Shown: positions 26,107-34,640, counted from the stretch's first letter. The stretch is DNA of 64,000 nt from JACVRW01 sp963813495 (GCA_963813495.1 CAWEZC010000011.1:496001-560000), one strand, 5' to 3'. Notes: generated from the sequence alone by a model not told the origin. Numbers and translations: made by a program.

Positions 26107-27192
26107 TTAGCTGGACGGCGCCGGCGCGGGGTCGCCTCTCGACGAGCCCTCGGCCCGCGCCCCCAGCTCGTTGGCGATGTGCACGGCCGCTGAGGTCAGC
26201 GGGGCGGCGAGCGTGAGCCCGACCATTCCGAACAGGGCGCCGGCGCCGATCGTCACGACGAGCACCACGAGCGGGTTGAGGCTCAGAGTCGCACCCATCA
26301 CGAACGGCTGGATCAGCTGCTGGAGCACGCTGTTCGCGAGCAGCGAGACAACCGCCATAGCGAGGGCAGCGTCCGCGCCCACGGTGCCGAGCGCGATCAG
26401 CACCGCGAAGGCGCCGGCGACCCACGCGCCGACAAACGGCACGTAGGCGCCCACGAAGGTCACGACCGCGATCGTCCCGGCGAGCGGCACCCCGACGATC
26501 CATGCCGCAAGCCCGATCATGACGCCGTTGAACGCTGCGATGATCGTGACTCCCAGGAAGTAGCTACGCAGCGACTTCGCGACATTGCTGGTGACGACTT
26601 CGGCGTCGCGTTCGGGCACGCCCATATGCCGGTTGATGAAGCGGCGCATCACCGGACCGTCCTTGAGCACGAACAGTGTGCTGAGCGTTGCGAACGCCAG
26701 GAAGAAGACCAGGGACTTCAGGCCGCCGATGCCCTCCGCAACCCCGCTCAACAACGTCGTGCGGATCTCGGGCGCGGCCTCCTGCACGCCCTCCTTCGCG
26801 TTCTGCGCATTGTCGACGCCGAGGTCGGTCAACCAGCCCTGGATCTTGTCCAGCGACTGGTTCAGCTTGGCCGAGATCTCGCCGGAGTTGGCGGAGATGC
26901 CACCGAAGACGAGGCAGAAGATCAACACGCCTATGGCCACGAGCCCGAGCAGCACCAGGACCGCGCCGCCGATGCGCGGCACCCGATGGCGCTCGAGCCA
27001 CCCGACCGCCGGCCCGGCGACCGCGCCGAGCACCGCGGCGGCGATGACCGGCATGACGATCGTCGACGTCTGGTCGAGCACCCAGATGAGCCCGAGCATG
27101 ATCAGCACGAAGCCGGTCAGCAGCCACGAGGAGAAACCAACGTTCCTGAGCCACGCGGGGGCTGTGAATTGAGGAGTGCGCGCGGATTCCAT
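26107..27192 (-). CDS. AI-2E/UPF0118-family transporter
   Basis: The protein has 361 residues with eight transmembrane helices in the family arrangement: two pairs at the N-terminus, a long central extracytoplasmic stretch (GEISAKLNQSLDKIQGWLTD to TTLLSGVAEG), then helices with FVGAYVPFVGAWVAG and QQLIQPFVMGATLSLNPLVV, the conserved signature. Family members have been described as autoinducer-2 exporters and, in other bacteria, as Na+/H+ antiporters; given the ion-homeostasis cargo here, the latter is attractive but unproven. ATG 27192 is near an island box (34 bp upstream). It is separate from the lipoprotein gene downstream. Confidence 0.85.
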   Translation of the reverse strand: MESARTPQFTAPAWLRNVGFSSWLLTGFVLIMLGLIWVLDQTSTIVMPVIAAAVLGAVAGPAVGWLERHRVPRIGGAVLVLLGLVAIGVLIFCLVFGGISANSGEISAKLNQSLDKIQGWLTDLGVDNAQNAKEGVQEAAPEIRTTLLSGVAEGIGGLKSLVFFLAFATLSTLFVLKDGPVMRRFINRHMGVPERDAEVVTSNVAKSLRSYFLGVTIIAAFNGVMIGLAAWIVGVPLAGTIAVVTFVGAYVPFVGAWVAGAFAVLIALGTVGADAALAMAVVSLLANSVLQQLIQPFVMGATLSLNPLVVLVVTIGAGALFGMVGLTLAAPLTSAAVHIANELGARAEGSSRGDPAPAPSS

Positions 27193-27226
27193 GGTGGGCG
27201 ATCATCGGAGCCGGGGCGCACACAGG

Positions 27227-27251
27227 CATCACCCCGGTGGCATGAAATGGG
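27227..27251 (-). promoter_or_regulatory. island box 11 upstream of the AI-2E-type transporter
   Basis: On the minus strand: CATTTCATGCC-ACC-GGGGTGATG, ending 34 bp before ATG 27192. The box lies in the 69-bp gap after the convergently read stop of the next gene. Confidence 0.75.
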
Positions 27252-27261
27252 TCTGTGGGCG

Positions 27262-28131
27262 TCAGGTGCTCTGAGGTGGCCCGCTCGGCGGTTGGCGCGC
27301 CCCGGTGAGGCTGACGCTCATCTTGATCGCCCTTACCGCTCCCGTTGCGCCCGCCTGCAGCGTGACCCCTAGCGCGATGAGGACGATGCCGGGGATCAGG
27401 AGTGCCCTCGATCCGAGCATCAGGAGGCCGAGGCGTCCAAGGAGGTAAGGCGGGGCGCAGACCGTGGCGCCCAGGACGCCGCTGAGCAAACTCGTCGTGA
27501 GCTTGTCGCGCCTCGATTGGGTCCTTCTGACCCCGATGAGCCGCGACGGCACTGCGACGTAGGAGACCATCATCACGCCGATGACGATGCCCAGCGAGAG
27601 CGTGAACCATGGGCGTCCCGAACGCGTGACGACCGTCGTGGACAGGGCGAGCAGCAGGCCGACCACGGCGCCCGACATCACGATCGGAATGAGGTGACGC
27701 CGCGCCTGCGCGACGGCCGGCCGAATCTCGGGACGACCCGGCCGCGTGATCGCGAACGCGAACACCGCGTTGAGGAAGAAGCTCGCCACGGTGATCGCGA
27801 CGATCACCAGGATGATCGGGATGAGGACCGGGCCACGGAACACGTTGAAGGAGTTGCCCTGCAGCACGTGCACCCTGAGATCCGCCATTGCCACCCAGAT
27901 CCAGATCGCCGGCAGCAGCTGTACGAGCGTGAGGCGCCAGTTGGACACGAGCAGCTTGAGTCCGTCGAGCAGCAGCGCGAAGGCGCCGATCGCGAACGCG
28001 AGTGGAGAGAACAGGCGTCGCGAGCGGCTCAGGCGGAGGACCGCCTCCTCGATCCTGGCCTCGTCGCTCTCCTCGATGGCGCGCACGAGCGAGCCGATAC
28101 GTGTCGACAGGGGAGCCAGGCGCTCCTGCAT
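27262..28131 (-). CDS. multi-pass membrane protein, unknown function
   Basis: The protein has 289 residues. A cytoplasmic N-terminus of about 50 residues (RIGSLVRAIEESDEARIEEA) leads into six or so transmembrane helices (for example LVQLLPAIWIWVAMADL, VLIPIILVIVAITVASFFLN and ALLIPGIVLIALGVTLQAG). I do not recognise the family. The longer frame would overlap the CMD gene, so ATG 28131, 11 bp after the CMD stop, is preferred. It forms the third gene of a LuxR-CMD-membrane protein run on the minus strand. Confidence 0.6.
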   Translation of the reverse strand: MQERLAPLSTRIGSLVRAIEESDEARIEEAVLRLSRSRRLFSPLAFAIGAFALLLDGLKLLVSNWRLTLVQLLPAIWIWVAMADLRVHVLQGNSFNVFRGPVLIPIILVIVAITVASFFLNAVFAFAITRPGRPEIRPAVAQARRHLIPIVMSGAVVGLLLALSTTVVTRSGRPWFTLSLGIVIGVMMVSYVAVPSRLIGVRRTQSRRDKLTTSLLSGVLGATVCAPPYLLGRLGLLMLGSRALLIPGIVLIALGVTLQAGATGAVRAIKMSVSLTGARQPPSGPPQST

Positions 28132-28142
28132 GAACCGGCTTG

Positions 28143-28487
28143 CTACGGGTCGCGCCGCTCGAGCGCAGCGTCGACGTCGTAGCCGAGCGCGAGCGCGACC
28201 TTCGGTGCGCATTGGACGACGCGCGGAGCCCCCGTCACCGGCGTGACCGCCTCTAGCGTGGCGACTATTTGATCGCTCGTCACCCCTGCTGCGAGGGCGA
28301 GCGCCACGGCGTGCTGGAACGAGGAAGGCGCCGCATTGACCGCAATCGTCGCGGCAACGCGCACGAGTGCTGCGGTCCTCTCGTCTAGGACGGACTCAGT
28401 GAGCGTGCTCTCCTCGGAGAGGATCAGCTCGACGAGTGCATCATCGTGCATCGCGAGCCGCCGCAGGTGCTCCTTGTACTCGTTCAT
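28143..28487 (-). CDS. carboxymuconolactone decarboxylase-like (CMD) protein, copy 2
   Basis: The protein has 114 residues, collinear with copy 1 at 7506 (NEYKEHLRRLAMHDDALVEL, then TAALVRVAATIAVNAAPSSF and ALALAAGVTSDQIVATLEAV, ending ALGYDVDAALERRDP). As in copy 1, there is no CxxC pair; the only cysteine is in VVQCAPKVAL. It should be a helical CMD-fold protein, not an AhpD peroxidase. It lies 41 bp after LuxR copy 2 with no island box in between, so it is probably co-transcribed with the regulator, unlike copy 1. Confidence 0.8.
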   Translation of the reverse strand: MNEYKEHLRRLAMHDDALVELILSEESTLTESVLDERTAALVRVAATIAVNAAPSSFQHAVALALAAGVTSDQIVATLEAVTPVTGAPRVVQCAPKVALALGYDVDAALERRDP

Positions 28488-28528
28488 GCCGCCGGCTCAT
28501 ATCCAAGCGGCCGTGGGCCCTCCGCGCG

Positions 28529-30823
28529 TCATACCTCCTGGGTGAGATTCGCGGGCGGCGGATAGACCGAGCTCTCCAGCAACCCGAGCTCGACGGCACG
28601 TTCGATCGCCTCACTGCGCGAAGAGACACCGAACTTGCGGTAGATGGCCACCGCTTCGCTCTTGACGGTGTTGCGCGAGATGAACAACCTGCTTGCAATC
28701 TCCGGGAACATGAGATGGGTGGCCAGGTAGGGAAGGAGCCGCAGCTCCGCGCCCGTCAGGCTCATCGCCCAGGCACCGCCCGGCCCGGAGGTCGCCGCCA
28801 CGTGCTCGCGCATCTCCCGCATGTCGTCGACCAGTGTGCCCATGTCCGGGCGCAGCTGGAGCACCTGCTCGGTCTCGCTGAGAACCGTGCGGGCCGCGGC
28901 CGGCTCGGAGAGCGCCAGATGGGCCCGCGCCAGCTCGAGCCCCACTTGGATGGTTACCCACGGAATGGCGTGGTCGAGCATGGGCCGCAGACGGTGCGCG
29001 TGCGTCAGCACGGCGCGTGCATCCTCCTGCCTGCGCTCGTGAAGTGCGACGCGTGCCGTCGCCACGTGCGCGAGCGCGCTCGACGAGTAGTCGCCGAGGC
29101 CCGCGTCGTCGACGACCGCCAGTGCCGCAGCCGCTCGTCTTCCCGCCTCGCCCCATCCTCCCTGCGTGGCCGCGAGGAGCGCGAGCTGTGCCTGTGCCAG
29201 GTAGACCTCCTCGACCGAGCCCATCGCAATGCCCCTCTCGACGGTCGCAGTCAGGTCGTACGTCGCACGATCGGTTGCGCCGAGCAGCGCATGCGCGACA
29301 CCTCGCCCTAGGAGTGCCACGGGGACCCACTCACTCTCGGGGGGGAGCAGATTCAGCGCCAGATCGGCGCCGGCGAGCGCCTGCTCGACACCGTTCGGCA
29401 TCATGTGCGCCCGCAGGGTCGCGACCCAGGGCTCGATCGTGGTGCTGCCATCCGCGAGCGGGATCGCCGAGGTTGCCCCGTCGGCGAGAGCGAGCCATCG
29501 CTCGGCATCCGCAGGCCGGCCCGTCAGCGCGCGGACCCAGGCTCCAAGTACGGCGAGCGCGGGGTAGCGCCGCAACTCGTCGTCGCCGAACCAGCCGAGC
29601 CACTCCTCCAAGGTCTCAATCCGGCCGTCGTAGTGCAGCGGCAGCGCAAGGGCGTCGACCAACCCGGCGACCGTGTCCGTCTCACCGGCTGCGTGCCCGT
29701 AGACGACCGCGGCCTCCGGGAAGTCGTGGGCGATGCACCAGTCCATCGCCCGCCTGTTGAGCGCGGGTAGCACCTCGGGCTCGGTCCGCTCGAGCTCGTC
29801 GCGCAGGAGTTCACCGAACAGGTGGTGGTAGCGATACCAGCCAGTACGCCGATCCAGCGGCACCACGAAGCAGTTCGTACGCTCGAGCGTCTCCAGCGTG
29901 TGCGCCGAACGCGTCGTCTCGAGCACGGCGTCGCACAGCCCGCCGGACATCCGGTCCAGCACCGAGGTGTACTTGAGGAACTGCGTTTCGGCCGCCGGCA
30001 GCCGCGACAGGAGCTCGAGACGGAAATAGTCCGACACGAAGCGGTCGTCGCCGTTGAGGCTTGCGGGGCCCGCCGAGCTGGGAGCTCCCGCCTGCAGCGA
30101 TAGCGCGGCTAGGTACAAGCCGGCAGGCCAGCCCTCCGTCCGCTCGGTCAACTCCGAGCGCTCGGCGGTCTCGAGCTGGACGCCGGCCGCCTCGAGCAGC
30201 ACCTCGGCCTCCTGCTCGTCCATGCGGAGCTCCGTCGCCCCGATCTCGCACACTGATCCCTCCGCCCGCCAGCGGGCGAGCGGCAGCGGCGGCTCCTCTC
30301 GGCTGGCGATCGCGATCTGGGAACCGGCCGGCACGTAACGCAGCAACTCTGCGAGCACGTCGAGGCAGGACGGATTGGCAAGTGCGTGCAGATCATCGAG
30401 CGCCACCACGAGCGGGCGCTCGAGCGCGGCCAGCGCGCTCCCAACGCGCGGGACGCGTAAGGCCCAGCTCGACCCCCCTGGGCCCGACAACGCGTCGAAC
30501 ACCTCGCCCGGCAGCGGCTCGACTCGATGAACCGCGGCCGCGATGTAGCGCAGAAACACCACGGCGTCGTCGTCTCTCCTGTCGAGCGCGACCCACGCGA
30601 ACGGACGGGGATCAGCCTCGTCCCAGCCCGCGAGAAGGGTCGTCTTGCCGTACCCAGCAGGCGCCACCACGGTGACGAAAGGCTCGGTCGATGTGCACAA
30701 CCGTGCGATCACGTCCGCCTTTGCCACGGTTCCCGGCCGCGACAAGGGCGCAGCGAGCTTGACCTCCACGAGGTCGAACGGAGCTTCCGCGAGGGCCATC
30801 GCCACGCCGATCCTAGGGGACAC
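28529..30823 (-). CDS. large ATP-dependent LuxR-family regulator (MalT/LAL type), copy 2
   Basis: The protein has 764 residues with the same layout as copy 1: Walker A VVAPAGYGKTTLLAGWD, Walker B LVVALDDLHALANPSCLD, a TPR-like middle, and a C-terminal LuxR helix-turn-helix (SLTGAELRLLPYLATHLMFP, then FISRNTVKSEAVAIYRKFGV). The first 10-20 residues differ and an extra tail follows the HTH. GTG 30823 or ATG 30799 may be the start; neither has a strong ribosome binding site. It is divergent from the DUF1254 operon, and the box at 30835 lies between them. The two regulators differ in the sensor region, so they may read different signals. Confidence 0.88.
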   Translation of the reverse strand: MSPRIGVAMALAEAPFDLVEVKLAAPLSRPGTVAKADVIARLCTSTEPFVTVVAPAGYGKTTLLAGWDEADPRPFAWVALDRRDDDAVVFLRYIAAAVHRVEPLPGEVFDALSGPGGSSWALRVPRVGSALAALERPLVVALDDLHALANPSCLDVLAELLRYVPAGSQIAIASREEPPLPLARWRAEGSVCEIGATELRMDEQEAEVLLEAAGVQLETAERSELTERTEGWPAGLYLAALSLQAGAPSSAGPASLNGDDRFVSDYFRLELLSRLPAAETQFLKYTSVLDRMSGGLCDAVLETTRSAHTLETLERTNCFVVPLDRRTGWYRYHHLFGELLRDELERTEPEVLPALNRRAMDWCIAHDFPEAAVVYGHAAGETDTVAGLVDALALPLHYDGRIETLEEWLGWFGDDELRRYPALAVLGAWVRALTGRPADAERWLALADGATSAIPLADGSTTIEPWVATLRAHMMPNGVEQALAGADLALNLLPPESEWVPVALLGRGVAHALLGATDRATYDLTATVERGIAMGSVEEVYLAQAQLALLAATQGGWGEAGRRAAAALAVVDDAGLGDYSSSALAHVATARVALHERRQEDARAVLTHAHRLRPMLDHAIPWVTIQVGLELARAHLALSEPAAARTVLSETEQVLQLRPDMGTLVDDMREMREHVAATSGPGGAWAMSLTGAELRLLPYLATHLMFPEIASRLFISRNTVKSEAVAIYRKFGVSSRSEAIERAVELGLLESSVYPPPANLTQEV

Positions 30824-30834
30824 GCGTGCCGAGG

Positions 30835-30859
30835 GTCATTTCACCCCGTCGGTATGACG
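30835..30859 (+). promoter_or_regulatory. island box 12 upstream of the DUF1254 operon
   Basis: GTCATTTCACC-CCGTC-GGTATGACG has an outer CGTCATxx/xxTGACG-like symmetry and is a weaker match to consensus. It ends 33 bp before ATG 30893, the same distance as the boxes at 23823, 26045 and 27227. It lies between two divergent genes and could affect LuxR copy 2 as well. Confidence 0.6.
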
Positions 30860-30892
30860 ACGACGGGGCCGGTCGAGGCCAGACTCCCGAGA

Positions 30893-32437
30893 ATGACCGT
30901 CTCCACCGACACCCTTGGCTCCATCTCGACTCCCGAACGGCTCGACACCAGGCTCGGGAAGCTCGAGTTCCTCGACGGCGTGCCGACAGGGGAGACCGCC
31001 GAACTCGTGTACGACCACCTCGACTTCGTGCACGGCCTCAACGCCTATCTCGACGGCTTCGCGGGAGCCTCGACGTACGCGATCCGGAAGGGCTTCCACA
31101 AGGTGGGTGTGGAGGACAACGCGATCCTGATCTTCTCGGAGCTGATGGGGTCGGAGTCCGTGTTCCTGACCGCGAACGCCGACACCGTCTACTTCATCGG
31201 CATCGTCGATCTCACATCGGGGCCGATGGTCGTCGAGACGCCTCCGCAGGCGCTCGGAGTGTTCGACGACATGTGGTGGGGGTGGATCATCGACTTCGGC
31301 CTGCCGGGCCCGGATCGCGGCGAGGGCGGCCGCTTCCTGCTCGTCCCACCGGGCTACGACGGGCCGCTGCCGGACAGCGGCTACCACGTCGGGCACTCGC
31401 GCACGTCGAGGGCGCTCCTGCTCGGGCGGTCGTTCCTGACGGACGACGACCCGGCGCCCACCGTCGCCACGATCAAGCGCACGCTGAAGCTCTACCCCTA
31501 CGCGCCGGGCAACGCCGGCACGAGCGTCGCGACGGTCCTCGAGGGCCAGGTGCAGCCCCCTCCACCGGCGCAGGTGCCCGAGACCACTTTCGTGGAGGGA
31601 AGCGGAAAGGCGTTCAACACGGTGCCCCCGAGCGACTTCGGCTTCTTCGAGCTGATGAACGAGGCGGTCCAGGACGAGCCTGCCGGCAGCACGAACGCCG
31701 AGCTGATGGGCCAGCTGGCGGCGATCGGGATGGTCAAGGGCAAGCCGTTCGAGCCGGACGAGCGGATGTGCCGCGTCCTCGAGGACGCCGCCGCAGTCGG
31801 AGCCGCGACCTCGCGGGCGCTGTTCTTCGACTCGAGAGCATCGGAGGAGTTCGGGTACTACGACGGCTCGGCCTGGTTCAACATGCTGTGGGTCGGCGGC
31901 TACACGTTCGAGACTCCGCCGCCGCTCGTCACGACAGAGGGGATCAAGCCGTTCCCCGCGACCGGTGTTCGGAAGCTGCACTCCCGGACCTCGTTCCTGT
32001 ACGCGGCCACCGGAGTTTCGCCGGCGATGTGCATGCGGCTCACCGGTATCGGGTCGCAGTACCTCATGGCCGTCAAGGACGCCGCCGGCAACCTGCTCGA
32101 CGGCGCGAAGAGCTACCAATTGAGGCTGCCACCGGACATTCCGGCAGCCCGCTTCTGGTCGGTCACCCTCTACGACAACGAGACGCGCTCGATGCTCGAG
32201 ACACCGCAGCGCTTCCCGCGGGCGGGCAGCCAGTCCTACCCGACACCGGCGGCGACCGCGAACGACGACGACTCAACGACGATCACGTTCGGTCCGCAGC
32301 GACCCGAGAACAGCCCGGAGGGCAACTGGATCCAGACGACCGAAGGCAAGGGCTGGTTCGCGATCCTGCGCCTCTACAGCCCGCTCGAACCGTTCTTCGA
32401 CAAGTCCTGGCGCCCGAGCGAGATCGAGAGCCAGTGA
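30893..32437 (+). CDS. DUF1254/DUF1214 domain protein
   Basis: The protein has 514 residues. The N-terminal half is DUF1254 (SELMGSESVFLTANADTVYF, with the N-D-T motif of the family, then DMWWGWIIDFGLPGPDRGEG). The C-terminal half is DUF1214 (PARFWSVTLYDNETRSMLET and the final GKGWFAILRLYSPLEPFFDK). These fused proteins are found in many soil bacteria; the function is unknown, though beta-rich and often periplasmic. No signal peptide is visible here. ATG 30893 follows the island box by 33 bp. It heads an operon with CMD copy 3, a DUF1269 protein and a K+ channel (gaps 26, 39 and 3 bp). Confidence 0.85.
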   Translation: MTVSTDTLGSISTPERLDTRLGKLEFLDGVPTGETAELVYDHLDFVHGLNAYLDGFAGASTYAIRKGFHKVGVEDNAILIFSELMGSESVFLTANADTVYFIGIVDLTSGPMVVETPPQALGVFDDMWWGWIIDFGLPGPDRGEGGRFLLVPPGYDGPLPDSGYHVGHSRTSRALLLGRSFLTDDDPAPTVATIKRTLKLYPYAPGNAGTSVATVLEGQVQPPPPAQVPETTFVEGSGKAFNTVPPSDFGFFELMNEAVQDEPAGSTNAELMGQLAAIGMVKGKPFEPDERMCRVLEDAAAVGAATSRALFFDSRASEEFGYYDGSAWFNMLWVGGYTFETPPPLVTTEGIKPFPATGVRKLHSRTSFLYAATGVSPAMCMRLTGIGSQYLMAVKDAAGNLLDGAKSYQLRLPPDIPAARFWSVTLYDNETRSMLETPQRFPRAGSQSYPTPAATANDDDSTTITFGPQRPENSPEGNWIQTTEGKGWFAILRLYSPLEPFFDKSWRPSEIESQ

Positions 32438-32463
32438 ACACGACGCCTAACGAAGGGAACACC

Positions 32464-32778
32464 ATGGCCGACTCAAATGAGACTCCGCTGCTCGACCTGC
32501 TCGGGCGCATGACCCTGGACTCGGTCGAGACGTCGAGCCTCGAGCCGGACGAGCTCATGCTCGCTCGCATCGCCGCGCTCGTCGCGGTCGATGCCCCGCC
32601 GGTCTCGTATCTGATGAACGCCGAGGCGTCGGCCGAGGTGGGGATCGACGCGGAGAAGCTTCGCGGCATCCTTGCCGCGGTCGCGCCCATCGTCGGCACC
32701 GCCCGAGTGGCGTCCGCGACCGGCAATCTCGCCGAGGCGCTCGACATCGCGATCGAGGTTGCGGAGCTCAACAGGTAA
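32464..32778 (+). CDS. carboxymuconolactone decarboxylase-like (CMD) protein, copy 3
   Basis: The protein has 104 residues, shorter and more divergent than copies 1 and 2 but with the same core (LARIAALVAVDAPPVSYLMN, then AEVGIDAEKLRGILAAVAPI and VGTARVASATGNLAEAL). No cysteine is present, so no AhpD-type redox activity. A GAAGGGAA site precedes ATG 32464. It lies within the DUF1254 operon. Confidence 0.75.
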   Translation: MADSNETPLLDLLGRMTLDSVETSSLEPDELMLARIAALVAVDAPPVSYLMNAEASAEVGIDAEKLRGILAAVAPIVGTARVASATGNLAEALDIAIEVAELNR

Positions 32779-32817
32779 ACGGCGAGCCAGGCAGCAAGGC
32801 TGCTGAAGGGAGACGGC

Positions 32818-33327
32818 ATGTCCGACAGACCGGTATTTCTCTACGCCGCCATCTACGACGATATTGCGGATGCCGAGGCCGACTACGAGGCCGTGTTCGA
32901 TCTCCACGCCGCGGGAGCTATCGGAACCTTCGACTCGGCGGTGATCCGCAAGGAGGACGACGGCAAGGTCCGGGTTACGAAGACCGAGAAGCCGACCCAG
33001 CACGGCGCCTGGACCGGCGCCGGGGTTGGAGCGCTGGTGGGAATCATCTTCCCGCCCGCGATCCTCGGCAGCGCGATCGTCGGCGCAGGTGCCGGCGGGT
33101 TGGTGGGCCACCTGTCGCGAGGAATCTCGCGCGGCGACCTCAAGGAGCTCGGCGACGAGCTCGACACGGGAACCGCGGCTGTGATCGTGCTCGGCGAGTC
33201 GAAGATCCAGGAGCAACTCGAGAAGGCGGTGAGGCGCGCCAACAAACTGATCGAAAAGCAGATAGATGCGGACGCCGACGAACTCGAGCGCGAGATCGAC
33301 GCGGCGGCACGAGAGGGTGCGAAGTAG
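32818..33327 (+). CDS. DUF1269-family membrane-associated protein
   Basis: The protein has 169 residues. After a ferredoxin-like N-terminal part (FLYAAIYDDIADAEADYEAV) comes a Gly-rich hydrophobic hairpin (GAGVGALVGIIFPPAILGSA) typical of DUF1269, then an amphipathic helical tail (EQLEKAVRRANKLIEKQ). It is probably membrane-associated; the function is unknown. A GAAGGGAGA site lies 6 nt before ATG 32818. It is followed after 3 bp by the K+ channel, suggesting a functional link. Confidence 0.8.
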   Translation: MSDRPVFLYAAIYDDIADAEADYEAVFDLHAAGAIGTFDSAVIRKEDDGKVRVTKTEKPTQHGAWTGAGVGALVGIIFPPAILGSAIVGAGAGGLVGHLSRGISRGDLKELGDELDTGTAAVIVLGESKIQEQLEKAVRRANKLIEKQIDADADELEREIDAAAREGAK

Positions 33328-33330
33328 GCG

Positions 33331-33726
33331 GTGGTCCCGCTTCTCCTCGCCTTCCGGGGGCTTGCGCGTTCCGTCGGCGCCGTCTGGCGCGATCCGGAGA
33401 CGAAGGCGCTACCCGTCGTCGCGGGCGCCTTGGTGCTCACCGGGACGCTCTTCTACTGGCGCTTCGAGGACTGGACCGTCATCGAGTCCCTCTACTTCTG
33501 TGTCGTGACGCTGACGACCGTCGGTTACGGGGACCTCGCCCCCACCAGCGCCGGAACACAGATCTTCACGATTGTCTACATCCTCACCGGCTTCGGCGTG
33601 CTGGTCGCCCTGCTCACTTCGGTCGCCGAGAAGTACATGGAGCAGAAGGCCGAGGGCCGCGGGCGGCCCCGTCTGGGCGCTCGCCGACGCCGCGCCGCGC
33701 CGACGGAGGAAGACCCCCCGCAGTAG
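33331..33726 (+). CDS. two-TM potassium channel (Kch-type), copy 2
   Basis: The protein has 131 residues. The first helix (LPVVAGALVLTGTLFYWRF) and the second (IFTIVYILTGFGVLVALLTS) flank a pore loop with the filter TVGYGDLAPTS. The basic C-terminal tail lacks an RCK domain. The start is GTG 33331, 3 bp after the DUF1269 stop, so it is probably coupled. It should be a K+-selective channel. It is not close to copy 1 (19703) outside the pore. Confidence 0.85.
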   Translation: MVPLLLAFRGLARSVGAVWRDPETKALPVVAGALVLTGTLFYWRFEDWTVIESLYFCVVTLTTVGYGDLAPTSAGTQIFTIVYILTGFGVLVALLTSVAEKYMEQKAEGRGRPRLGARRRRAAPTEEDPPQ

Positions 33727-33749
33727 CGCCGGGCCTGAGCGGTCCGGCG

Positions 33750-33774
33750 GCGATTTCATGCCAACTGGGCGATG
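33750..33774 (+). promoter_or_regulatory. island box 13 upstream of DUF7144
   Basis: GATTTCATGCC-AACT-GGGCGATG, a consensus copy, ending 74 bp before ATG 33849. Confidence 0.8.
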
Positions 33775-33848
33775 CCGCTCGGCCTGAGACGCGTTTTGAT
33801 CGCCCTACGGTCGCACTGGCGGCCGAACCAACTCAAGGAGGTACCGGA

Positions 33849-34232
33849 ATGCGAGGTCATGGTCGAGTCCTTTTCGCAGCGATATTGCTGCTGATTGTGG
33901 GCACGCTCAACATCATCTACGGCATCGGTGCGCTGGACGACGCGAACATCTTCGTCAACGACACGAGGTACATCTTCACCAACCTCAACACCCTCGGCTG
34001 GGTCCTGATCATCCTCGGCGTGATCCAACTCACCGGAAGCTTCTCGCTCTTTGCCGGCAACACGTACGGGCGGGTCATCGGGATCATCGCCGGCAGCCTC
34101 GGTGCGATCGCGAACCTGCTGGCGACCGGCGGCGGCTACCCGTGGTGGTCGCTTGGCATGTTCGCTCTGTGCGTATGGGTCGTCTACGGCCTCATCGTTT
34201 ACGGCGAGGACGAGGCGGTGGCGAGAACCTGA
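33849..34232 (+). CDS. DUF7144-type four-helix membrane protein
   Basis: The protein has 127 residues and four transmembrane helices (FAAILLLIVGTLNIIYGIGA, LGWVLIILGVIQLTGSFSLF, VIGIIAGSLGAIANLLATGG, SLGMFALCVWVVYGLIVYG), matching the actinobacterial DUF7144 membrane family of unknown function. AAGGAGG lies 6 nt before ATG 33849. It is the last intact gene before the right end of the island. Confidence 0.8.
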   Translation: MRGHGRVLFAAILLLIVGTLNIIYGIGALDDANIFVNDTRYIFTNLNTLGWVLIILGVIQLTGSFSLFAGNTYGRVIGIIAGSLGAIANLLATGGGYPWWSLGMFALCVWVVYGLIVYGEDEAVART

Positions 34233-34354
34233 GCTGACGGGTCTGTTCCTGTGAGATCTGGCCGAGCAGCGGCAGCCTACAAACGGTCGGGACGGCGACG
34301 ACCAGAGTCGACCCGCGAAAGTAGTGGTTCGGTCAGCGCCCCGAGTACCCTCGC

Positions 34355-34445
34355 ACGTCCGGTCCCCGCGAGGAAGTGGGTCCGCCGCTTCGCTGCGGAC
34401 CCACTTCCTCGACCTGCCAGTTGTTAGGTACTTGGGACCGGACGT
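34355..34445. repeat. 91-bp nested inverted repeat
   Basis: The outer arms are ACGTCCGGTCCC (34355-34366) and GGGACCGGACGT (34434-34445), perfect over 12 bp. The inner arms are 16 bp (34370-34385 and 34395-34410; GAGGAAGTGGGTCCGC and its complement) around a 9-nt loop. Such a structure could be a terminator, a structured RNA, a folded recombination site or an element end. It sits between DUF7144 and the integrase fragment, with the integrase frame starting at its right arm. Confidence 0.7.
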
Positions 34446-34640
34446 GGAGTTGGTTTCGGTGACGGCGACATTGTCGCTGGCCGGAAGGTGCGGCACTTCC
34501 GCCCACGGGCCATCGACCTCGTCGCGCCGCTGAGACACGACCTCGCCGAGCACCGGTTGCTGATGGGCCGCCCCCGGCGGGCCCATCTTCCCGCGGCGCG
34601 ACGGAAGCCCTGGCGCCGGGCAGACGTCAACAACTGGCGC
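34428..34640 (+). pseudogene. tyrosine recombinase (integrase) fragment beside the tRNA
   Basis: After a TAG at 34425 one frame reads VAGRKVRHFRPRAIDLVAPL, then RHDLAEHRLLMGRP, PAARRKPWRRADVNNWRRLV and WHGA. This resembles the segment of actinobacterial phage-type integrases just before the catalytic HxxR and Tyr motifs. The upstream half, the active-site Arg-His-Arg-Tyr residues and a start codon are all missing, so it cannot be active. It lies beside the intact tRNA-Phe, where an island integrase is usually found. Confidence 0.6.

Noticed and set aside
34421..34428. GTTAGGT as an integron attC core
   Set aside because: It fits GTTRRRY, but no matching inverse core RYYYAAC lies at the other side of the hairpin and no integron integrase is present.
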